5,391 nt of DNA, from contig DAVI01000102.1 in NCBI GenBank assembly GCA_002505495.1, positions 659 through 6,049 on the forward strand, given 5' to 3'. A program made the translations under genes and the position numbers. The stretch's first letter is position 1; every line of letters starts with the position of its first letter. The notes beneath the pieces were generated by a model. It was given only the letters and a program-made list of their open reading frames with translations. It did no database searches and was not told where the DNA came from. This DNA comes from Euryarchaeota archaeon UBA59 (GTDB taxonomy: Archaea > Thermoplasmatota > Poseidoniia > Poseidoniales > Thalassarchaeaceae). Below, in pieces: positions 1 through 4,645 of the stretch.

Positions 1-573
1 CGCTCGGTAGCGGAGAGAATCGCCGACCGGCTCTCTACGGATTCGCTGATTCTGAAGGCGGCTGACGACCCTGCTGGGGCGGAACTTTGGGGCGCTTTCA
101 AAAACACCATTGCAATCTCTTGCGGTATAGTTGACGGGTTGCGCGGTGAGCCGAGTGGAAAGGGGGCTGACCAAAGCGCGCGCGGCGGTTTCCGCGGAAT
201 CGGCGGTGACAACCTGAAGGCTGCGCTGGTGCCAATCGGATTTGCCGAAGGGCGTAGGCTGCTGGTCGAGTTGGGTGCTGAGATGGACACCTCTCTCGGG
301 CCTGCCGGTCTTGGAGACCTCTATGTGACCTCAACCAGCCCGCGAAGCCGGAATCGGACGCTTGGAGAGATGTTGGGCCGGGGCAGCACTCTTGAGGAGG
401 CGTTGGGCGAGATGCACATGGTCGCCGAGGGTGTTCGGGCGGCTCGGATGTTCAAGGCGAAGGCTGAACAGGTCAACTGTGAGGTCCCATTCATCGAGTC
501 ATTGAACTCGTTGCTCGACGGGGACATCTCTGCTGAGGAATGCGTTCGCAAGATGGTCGAGAACGCCGAGTGA
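1..573 (+). CDS. gpsA: NAD(P)-dependent glycerol-3-phosphate dehydrogenase, C-terminal part (5' truncated)
   Basis: The reading frame is open from base 1 and ends at TGA 571-573, giving 190 residues; the N-terminal Rossmann nucleotide-binding domain lies outside the window. GpsA interconverts dihydroxyacetone phosphate and sn-glycerol-3-phosphate in the cytosol. Visible family blocks are AELWGAFKNTIAISCGIVDG (residues 27-46, with the catalytic-type Lys34 of the GAxKN motif), GDNLKAALV (69-77), GPAGLGDLYVTSTSPRSRNR (about 99-118, including the conserved GLGDL and the SRNR cofactor/substrate region), and a C-terminal VAEGVRAA helix segment. Odd feature: the family usually runs DGL, two residues, then GDN, but here about 19 extra Gly/Arg/Ser-rich residues (roughly 48-68) sit between these blocks. 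Archaea normally make sn-glycerol-1-phosphate for lipids; a bacterial-type GpsA fits what has been reported for Marine Group II genomes, but the role here (lipid synthesis or glycerol use) cannot be decided from sequence. Confidence 0.93.
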   Translation, partial: RSVAERIADRLSTDSLILKAADDPAGAELWGAFKNTIAISCGIVDGLRGEPSGKGADQSARGGFRGIGGDNLKAALVPIGFAEGRRLLVELGAEMDTSLGPAGLGDLYVTSTSPRSRNRTLGEMLGRGSTLEEALGEMHMVAEGVRAARMFKAKAEQVNCEVPFIESLNSLLDGDISAEECVRKMVENAE

Positions 574-601
574 GCCCAAGTTCACCCTATGGGGGGGTTG
601 A

Positions 602-615
602 AGTGGTTCGCCACT
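602..615 (+). other. Small hairpin with UUCG loop between gpsA and the winged-helix gene
   Basis: A perfect 5-bp inverted repeat, AGTGG-TTCG-CCACT, lies 28 bases after the gpsA stop and 13 bases before the next start codon. It is preceded by a run of seven G and is not followed by a T tract, so it is not a convincing terminator. It could shape the 5' leader of the small gene or be chance. Confidence 0.25.
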
Positions 616-628
616 GTGCGGGTGAGTG

Positions 629-847
629 ATGGCGCTTGAGGACCTCACCAACTTGGAGCGACGACTCTACGAGTGGCTCAAGAAGTCTGATTTCGTGAAG
701 GTACCCTGGTCGAGCCAGCGGGCTGCAGAGGCATTCGACGTCGATGAGGATGATATTCGAGAGGCCCTAGCTGCATTGACCGCCAAGATTCCCCACAACA
801 TCTACGTTCACTACAAAGACGGCGCAATCCGTGTCGCTGCCGAGTGA
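629..847 (+). CDS. Small winged-helix-like protein, function unknown
   Basis: A 72-residue acidic protein. ATG 629 is preferred over the adjacent in-frame GTG 626 because GGTGA at 621-625 places its Shine-Dalgarno core at an ideal distance from ATG 629. Read by eye it fits a minimal winged helix: helix 1 LERRLYEWLKKS (about 8-19), helix 2 SSQRAAEAF (about 28-36), recognition-type helix EDDIREALAALTAK (about 40-53), then a beta hairpin, NIYVHYKDGAIRVAA, as the wing. No Cys/His metal site and no second domain are visible. This fold occurs in DNA-binding regulators but also in protein-interaction modules, and the net negative charge makes DNA binding uncertain. The gene lies in the same direction as gpsA, 55 bases after its stop, and is convergent with the ABC operon, so a shared operon with gpsA is possible and a role in iron control is speculative. 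I do not recognise a named family. Confidence 0.8.
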   Translation: MALEDLTNLERRLYEWLKKSDFVKVPWSSQRAAEAFDVDEDDIREALAALTAKIPHNIYVHYKDGAIRVAAE

Positions 848-871
848 AATTCTCACACGAATGCTACGCGG

Positions 872-901
872 TTCCTCCAAGACTCACTTTTGGGGGAGGA
901 A
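872..901. terminator. Inverted repeat between convergent genes, possible bidirectional terminator
   Basis: TTCCTCC (872-878) pairs perfectly with GGAGGAA (895-901); two further A-T pairs can form across a bulge of three G. It sits in the convergent junction and overlaps the stop and last five codons of the permease gene. There is no strong T tract: TTTT occurs only inside the loop side. A folded transcript end is plausible, but archaeal termination usually depends on U tracts, so this is weak. Confidence 0.25.
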
Positions 902-1783
902 GACATCTCGCCACCTCGGCTTGCGAATCTCCTCGGATTCGATGAACCGGTGACGGATTCTGAGGCTGATGAAATCGATTATTACGACTGTGAAATAGAG
1001 CACGATCAAGAGTGCGAGAACGCGGTCGTAGAGTTTGAACGGAGCGATGTAGTACTGCATGTACCAGCCGATTCCGCCGGCACCGACCAGTCCGACGACC
1101 GAGCCGTGGCGGACGTTGTACTCGAACATGAAGAGAATCTGGCTGATCAGCGCGTTTGACGCCTCGGGGATTGCGAAGTATCGGGCCACCACCGGACGTG
1201 AGAGACCCATCGCTCGGGCCACCTCCAATGGGTGCTTTCCGACACCCTCCAATGCCTCGTACTGGAGCTTCCCAAGATATCCTATGGTGTACAACGTCAT
1301 GGCCAAGACTCCGGCCAACGGGCCGATTCCCACCACGATGACGAAGAGAAGTGCCCAGATCAGTGAGGGCAGGACTCTCAGTCCGGCGAGCAGGTTTCGA
1401 GTCGCTGTAGAGAGCCAGAGCGGGCTTAGGTTGTGGGCTGCCATCGTTGCGAGTGGAAGTGATATCAAGGCACCGAAAAGGGTCGCCAGGAATGCGATTT
1501 CAAGCGTTTGAACCAGACCGATGAAGGCTGGACTGCAAAGCATGTCAGACTCGAAGTTGCAGGCCGGGTTCGCCCACGAGGCGCGGTTGGTGAGGACGCT
1601 GAAGTCGGGCGGCCACGCCTCGGAGAGGATGATGAGCAGGTTCTCCCAGCCTCGAGAGAGGCTCGGGCCAGAGATTTGCAGGTGTTCTGCGGTGAGGACT
1701 GCAAGGATTGCGAGCCCGGCCATGACTACTAATCGTGGCCGCTTCCGCAAGAGATGCAAGATGTCGCCCATCGAATTTGCCAT
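884..1783 (-). CDS. PhnE-family ABC transporter permease of the transferrin-type import operon (phnE-like)
   Basis: A 299-residue integral membrane subunit of a type I importer. It forms the translocation path in the cytoplasmic membrane and docks on the ATPase encoded just upstream. Hydrophobic segments lie at about 18-33, 87-112, 130-152, 155-172, 212-238 and 255-277. The coupling (EAA) loop is clear at about 176-208: EALEGVGKHPLEVARAMGLS followed by the RYFAIPEA stretch. PhnE hallmarks are RVLPSLIWALLFVIVVGIGP (136-155), GYLGKLQYEALE (168-179) and FEYNVRHGSVVGLVGAGGIG (220-239). ATG 1783 is well supported by AAGGAGGT at 1790-1797, with six bases between it and the ATG. The gene follows the ATPase stop by 36 bp. 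The loop between the first two helices carries two Cys (75 and 83), predicted to face outside. By family alone the substrate would be phosphonate or phosphate; the binding protein of this operon points to ferric iron instead. Confidence 0.93.
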   Translation of the reverse strand: MANSMGDILHLLRKRPRLVVMAGLAILAVLTAEHLQISGPSLSRGWENLLIILSEAWPPDFSVLTNRASWANPACNFESDMLCSPAFIGLVQTLEIAFLATLFGALISLPLATMAAHNLSPLWLSTATRNLLAGLRVLPSLIWALLFVIVVGIGPLAGVLAMTLYTIGYLGKLQYEALEGVGKHPLEVARAMGLSRPVVARYFAIPEASNALISQILFMFEYNVRHGSVVGLVGAGGIGWYMQYYIAPFKLYDRVLALLIVLYFTVVIIDFISLRIRHRFIESEEIRKPRWRDVFLPQK

Positions 1784-1789
1784 TCTTCA

Positions 1790-1797
1790 ACCTCCTT
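1790..1797 (-). promoter_or_regulatory. Strong Shine-Dalgarno site for the permease gene
   Basis: Reading on the minus strand, AAGGAGGT is followed by TGAAGA and then ATG at 1783. This is a near-complete match to the anti-Shine-Dalgarno end of 16S rRNA at good spacing. It fixes the permease start and implies independent ribosome loading after the 36-bp gap behind the ATPase gene. Confidence 0.8.
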
Positions 1798-1819
1798 CCG
1801 TCATCTCATCCTTCACCGT

Positions 1820-2560
1820 TCAGGCCATCGGCAACCGCAGATGGTCTGGCTCATCTTCCCGAATCGTTCCCTGCCGCAGTTCGAACACCCGGTCGCAGAG
1901 CACCTTCAGTCGGACCGGGCTGTGGTCGACCAAAATCACGCAGGCCCCCTGTTCGTGGGCCAGGTGGATCAACTGCTCCGCAACCACCTCGCTGGTCGTG
2001 ATGTCGAGTTCGCCCAAACACTCGTCGGCCAATAGCAGGCGCGGGCATTGGACCAGTGAACGAGCAACTGCGACCCGGCGCTGCTGGCCACCAGAGAGTT
2101 GGGAAATCGGCTCGAGAATCTTGTCTTCAAGGTCTACCGCGGCAACCGCAGCGCGTGTCGCCTGTCGCATCTCACTACTTGGAAGTGCGAGCAGGGTCTG
2201 CCAGCGGCTTGCTCTGGGAAGAGCACCCATCAGGACGTTGTAACCGACGGTTCGGTGGTGCACGAGACCGAGTCTTTGGGGGATGTAGCCGATTGAGCCG
2301 CGCGGCGCAGAGCGGATGTCGTCGAAGCCGAAGATTTCCACATCCCCTGCCATTAGTGGAACTTGGCCCGCCAGCGTTCTGAGAAAGGTGGTCTTGCCAA
2401 TTCCCGAAACTCCGACCAGCCCGATGACCTCGCCAGCGTATGCCTCGAAGTCAATGCCAGTGAGCAGTGGCAATTCCCCGGGAAACCCTATGGAGACTTG
2501 GGAGAGGGTCAGGATGGGGGTGGATTCGGACATCCGGCTCAAGACTCCCCATCGTCTCAC
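1820..2560 (-). CDS. PhnC-family ABC transporter ATP-binding protein of the transferrin-type import operon (phnC-like)
   Basis: A 246-residue cytoplasmic ATPase that powers import through the PhnE-type permease. From the GTG start, motifs in order are Walker A GVSGIGKTT (50-58), Q-loop YIPQRLGLV with Gln95, signature LSGGQQRRVAVAR (155-167), Walker B RLLLADE (174-180), D-loop ELD (184-186) and H-loop His213 in VDHSP. The overall layout matches PhnC, including the TVGYNVLMG block. Odd: the residue after the Walker B Glu is Cys181, where ABC ATPases nearly always have Pro, and Walker A has Val for the usual Pro at its second position. The GTG start at 2560 overlaps the stop of the binding-protein gene (GTGA), a typical translational-coupling arrangement. 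The alternative ATG 2533 (MSESTPIL...) fits the family N-terminus better and has GGGGAG about 11 bases upstream; either start is possible. Confidence 0.92.
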   Translation of the reverse strand: MRRWGVLSRMSESTPILTLSQVSIGFPGELPLLTGIDFEAYAGEVIGLVGVSGIGKTTFLRTLAGQVPLMAGDVEIFGFDDIRSAPRGSIGYIPQRLGLVHHRTVGYNVLMGALPRASRWQTLLALPSSEMRQATRAAVAAVDLEDKILEPISQLSGGQQRRVAVARSLVQCPRLLLADECLGELDITTSEVVAEQLIHLAHEQGACVILVDHSPVRLKVLCDRVFELRQGTIREDEPDHLRLPMA

Positions 2561-3558
2561 GAGGTCTGCTCGTACTGCCCCTGATACTCCGTCACAAGTC
2601 CCGGGATGTGATTGAGAGCCGCCGAAAACGAGCCGAGGTGGTCTTGGCTGTTCACCGCGGTGAGGCCGGGTGTGTTGAGCACACCTTCGAGGATGGCGTC
2701 GCCGCCCTCAGCGCCGTTCAGCGCCAGTAGGGCGGCTGTGATCGCAGCGATTTTGGCGTCGCTTGAATGACTCGGATTGACCATCACGGCGTGGCTAGGA
2801 ACCTGCCCGAATGAGGGCTCCAGTTGGCGGTATTCACTGCGGACGAGGCACCAGTCGTTGGACTCGCAGTGATCTTCGTAGGAGGTCGCCTTGACGAAAG
2901 CGACGTCTCCGAGTCCCTCTGTCATGCAGCGAAACGCACCATCATAGCCGTAGTAGGGGTCGCCCTTTACGGGAATGTTCGGTGTATCGAAGTGGTTCTC
3001 GATGGTGCTGCGAAGTGAATCGATTTCATTCTCATCACCCGTGACTTCGATGATGCCCTCACCAATCATGTAACCCATCGGCATCAGCATGCCAGCAGAC
3101 TTCAGCCAGCCGGTGTGACAGGAATCCACTCCCGCCAAGTCATCCAAGGTTTGGATTGTCGAGTCGTTGCGGACCCACGCTTGGGGGACATAGTAGGTTG
3201 AGCCGTCCTCCTTCTGGTCGGCGGCGATCACATCGAGTCCGTACTGCTGCCAGCCGAGCCAAGCTGAGCCGCCGTCAAGAAAGGCGATGTCAGCATGGCC
3301 GAAGCGCAGCGCCTCAAGCGCCATCCCATCAGAGGTGATGGCGTAGAGTTCGACCTCTAGGCCGGTCTGTGCGGAGATGAAGTCAGCCAACACCTGTGGA
3401 TTTGAATCGGCATTGTGGTAGTCATCCTTCACAGAATAGGCGATTTTGATTGTCCCCTCATCGTCTCCATCTCCACCTATGCATCCGGACAGCGCGGTGC
3501 CCGCCAGAAGCAGGGTAAACAGCAGTGAAATCAGTTTCATGCGGGCAATTCCAATCAT
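2557..3558 (-). CDS. Transferrin-like, single-lobe iron-binding lipoprotein; ABC importer substrate-binding protein (PhnD/PBP-II superfamily)
   Basis: A 333-residue exported lipoprotein. Signal: Arg6 and Lys8, hydrophobic core 9-22, lipobox LSGC (23-26, lipidated Cys26), then a Gly/Asp linker. The mature part is one PBP-II/transferrin lobe. Blocks shared with human transferrin, recalled from memory: ADIAFLDGG (89-97; Asp95 matches Asp63), YYVPQAWV (122-129; Tyr123 matches Tyr95), CHTGWLKSAG (147-156; Thr149 matches Thr120, Lys153 replaces Arg124), YYGYDGAFRC (202-211; Tyr205 matches Tyr188), GDVAFVK (217-223; Lys223 matches Lys206) and VPSHAV (253-258; His256 matches His249). Cys147 and Cys211 match the Cys118-Cys194 disulfide; Cys231 and Cys237 may pair. 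EALRFGHADIA is also typical of PhnD. Inferred role: binding Fe(III) with carbonate outside the membrane and delivery to the PhnC/PhnE-type partners. ATG 3558 has GTGAT five bases upstream; ATG 3540 (MKLISLL...) is an alternative. An automated call would be phosphonate-binding PhnD. Confidence 0.93.
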   Translation of the reverse strand: MIGIARMKLISLLFTLLLAGTALSGCIGGDGDDEGTIKIAYSVKDDYHNADSNPQVLADFISAQTGLEVELYAITSDGMALEALRFGHADIAFLDGGSAWLGWQQYGLDVIAADQKEDGSTYYVPQAWVRNDSTIQTLDDLAGVDSCHTGWLKSAGMLMPMGYMIGEGIIEVTGDENEIDSLRSTIENHFDTPNIPVKGDPYYGYDGAFRCMTEGLGDVAFVKATSYEDHCESNDWCLVRSEYRQLEPSFGQVPSHAVMVNPSHSSDAKIAAITAALLALNGAEGGDAILEGVLNTPGLTAVNSQDHLGSFSAALNHIPGLVTEYQGQYEQTS

Positions 3559-3573
3559 TGTGCATCACTCTGT

Positions 3574-3589
3574 TTTAGGTTGCCCTAAA
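3574..3589. promoter_or_regulatory. Palindromic operator, proximal copy (DtxR/IdeR-like box)
   Basis: A perfect 6-4-6 palindrome, TTTAGG-TTGC-CCTAAA. It lies about 15 bp before the lipoprotein start and would cover the predicted transcription start about 25 bp downstream of the TATA-like element. The half-sites TTAGG/CCTAA and their 4-bp spacing also occur inside the DtxR/IdeR box consensus TTAGGTTAGCCTAACCTAA. The regulator identity is inferred from this resemblance and from the iron-type ligands of the downstream protein. Confidence 0.72.
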
Positions 3590-3607
3590 CCGCCCGACCC
3601 GAGGCCC

Positions 3608-3615
3608 ATACATAA
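3608..3615 (-). promoter_or_regulatory. TATA-like element of the import operon
   Basis: On the minus strand the sequence reads TTATGTAT, preceded by CCTAAACC, which could serve as a BRE. It is the only AT-rich TATA-like stretch between the two palindromes. A start about 25 bp downstream would fall near 3586, giving a leader of roughly 27 bases to ATG 3558. The exact start is not observable here. Confidence 0.5.
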
Positions 3616-3616
3616 G

Positions 3617-3634
3617 GTTTAGGTCACCCTAAAC
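3617..3634. promoter_or_regulatory. Palindromic operator, distal copy (DtxR/IdeR-like box)
   Basis: A perfect 7-4-7 palindrome, GTTTAGG-TCAC-CCTAAAC, immediately upstream of the TATA-like element, so a bound protein would block BRE/TATA access. On the minus strand both copies read TTTAGGGYRACCTAAA, so even the central bases agree except at two positions. The centre-to-centre distance to the proximal copy is 44 bp, about four helical turns, which would place two bound dimers on nearly the same face. Confidence 0.72.
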
Positions 3635-3680
3635 ATCGTCCGATTTGGACTCCATTTCCTCAATATTGACCTTGCACGGC

Positions 3681-3697
3681 AGATGTTGGTTACATCT
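3681..3697. repeat. Short perfect inverted repeat downstream of the membrane-protein gene
   Basis: AGATGT-TGGTT-ACATCT forms a 6-bp stem with a 5-base loop, beginning 6 bases after the stop codon of the membrane-protein gene (minus strand). It could be a 3'-end hairpin separating that gene from the iron operon, but no T tract follows, so its role is open. Confidence 0.3.
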
Positions 3698-3703
3698 CTC
3701 GAT

Positions 3704-4549
3704 TCAATCCACAGAGAGCCAATCGAGAGCATAGGTCTGCGCACCCGGATTTCCGACGAATGGTCCGCTGCCGGGCTTAATGACGCTGAGCATCTGAATT
3801 TCCCCGCCCCAAGTTGGACGGAAGACGGTGATCATCTCGCCAGAAGAGCGTGTTCCGAACCAGTCCAGGACGATTTCGTCGTGGGTGTAGAGCAGGCTTT
3901 GGCCGTTGTAATCGTGCCGAACGCCGGTGTGAATGGGCTGCAACCGGAAGGCATCTTTGCCTATCCAGTCGTCCATCAGCGCCACCGACTCCTGAAACCG
4001 GGCTTCCTTCGCCCCACTCGCCTTTCCGACTCCGTTCACTGCCTCTCCGACAAACCATGGGTTTAGTGTCCCGGGTGCTTGCATGTGGGTCACCACCACG
4101 ATGGTGCCATCACCCAACAGCCAGGTGTACTGTGCCGAAGCGGGCCAAGCGGAGGAGCCTTCTGATTCGGTGAGCAGCGGTTGGCCCCACTCCGTAGCGC
4201 CGACTGGGTCACTCGTAGGAGAGAATCCTGCGACTAGGTGGAGCGAGAGGAGCAGGGCGATTGCGAGGGCCCGTGGCGCGGCTCGCTGTTTCCATTCGGT
4301 GCGCTGCTCTTCGAGATAGGTTGCGGCAGCCAGTGAGTAAATTGTGAATCCTGCGAAAACTCCCCATATTCCGAACGGAATTATCCAAAGTACTGCTTGG
4401 GCGCCTACGAGTCCTGCGACATGAGGGTCGGCACGCAGCCAATCTTGGAATTCCGCCTCTGGATGATTCTGCTTCCATGAGCCCCACTGATAGACGAGCA
4501 GGCCCGCCAACGGGGCCATCCAAATCATCACAATTGAGAGTGTGGTCAT
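3704..4549 (-). CDS. Membrane protein of unknown function: three N-terminal helices and an exposed C-terminal domain
   Basis: From ATG 4549 the protein has 281 residues. Hydrophobic segments lie at about 3-21, 48-77 and 93-109; residues 110-281 form a soluble domain rich in Trp, Gly and aromatic beta-like stretches (for example YTWLLGDGTIVVVTHMQAPG at 141-160 and MITVFRPTWGGEIQMLSVIK at 239-258), ending in YALDWLSVD. With an odd number of helices and no signal sequence, the tail probably faces outside, but topology is a guess. I recognise no family and see no catalytic motif. An in-frame GTG at 4627 would add 26 Ser/Ala/Pro-rich residues; I prefer ATG 4549 because the longer form would leave only 18 bp to the divergent ABC gene and would run through two palindromes that look regulatory. 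The gene lies upstream of the iron operon on the same strand, but the operator-bearing promoter between them suggests separate transcription. Confidence 0.78.
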   Translation of the reverse strand: MTTLSIVMIWMAPLAGLLVYQWGSWKQNHPEAEFQDWLRADPHVAGLVGAQAVLWIIPFGIWGVFAGFTIYSLAAATYLEEQRTEWKQRAAPRALAIALLLSLHLVAGFSPTSDPVGATEWGQPLLTESEGSSAWPASAQYTWLLGDGTIVVVTHMQAPGTLNPWFVGEAVNGVGKASGAKEARFQESVALMDDWIGKDAFRLQPIHTGVRHDYNGQSLLYTHDEIVLDWFGTRSSGEMITVFRPTWGGEIQMLSVIKPGSGPFVGNPGAQTYALDWLSVD

Positions 4550-4599
4550 CTCGCTCGTGTGGGCGGAGGGCGGTCCTGCTGAAAGGTGCGCGCTTGGGG

Positions 4600-4617
4600 A
4601 GGTGGCCGTCGCCACCT
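4600..4617. promoter_or_regulatory. GC-rich palindrome in the divergent intergenic region
   Basis: A perfect 7-4-7 inverted repeat, AGGTGGC-CGTC-GCCACCT, lies between the starts of the membrane protein (4549) and the ABC ATPase (4646). Its position suggests an operator or leader hairpin. It would be coding only if the membrane protein began at GTG 4627. Confidence 0.4.
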
Positions 4618-4629
4618 TTGTGAACACAA
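4618..4629. promoter_or_regulatory. Second palindrome, TTGTG-AA-CACAA, in the divergent intergenic region
   Basis: A perfect 5-2-5 palindrome directly abutting the GC-rich one and ending 16 bp before the ATPase start codon. It differs from the TTTAGG-type boxes, so a different regulator would be involved if it is functional. It is short enough to arise by chance. Confidence 0.35.
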
Positions 4630-4645
4630 CCGGTGAACCCCAGTC

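Noticed and set aside
574..628. Intrinsic terminator after gpsA
   Set aside because: The only hairpin has a 5-bp stem and no T tract after it; the short gap is equally consistent with read-through into the small gene.
1059..1511. A 150-codon open frame on the plus strand
   Set aside because: Antisense to the conserved PhnE EAA loop and GAGGIG region; no recognisable domain.
1521..2243. A 240-codon open frame on the plus strand
   Set aside because: It runs antisense to the permease and ATPase genes, whose motifs and ribosome binding site are clear. Its translation is Ser/Arg/Pro-rich with no family resemblance, as expected of a shadow frame in GC-rich DNA.
2557..3558. Assignment of the binding protein as phosphonate-binding PhnD
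   Set aside because: The fold family and the partner proteins fit, but the cleft residues match transferrin iron ligands and the anion loop reads CHTG-x3-SAG, where PhnD proteins have a Ser/Thr-rich phosphonate loop; the promoter palindromes also point to metal control.
3574..3634. The repeated palindromes as a CRISPR array or mobile-element ends
   Set aside because: Only two 16-18 bp copies occur, spaced around a TATA-like element, with no further repeats, no spacer array, and no transposase or target duplication nearby.
4550..4627. N-terminal extension of the membrane protein to GTG 4627
   Set aside because: The 26 added residues are low-complexity Ser/Ala/Pro, would include both palindromes and leave 18 bp to the divergent gene; kept only as an alternative start.
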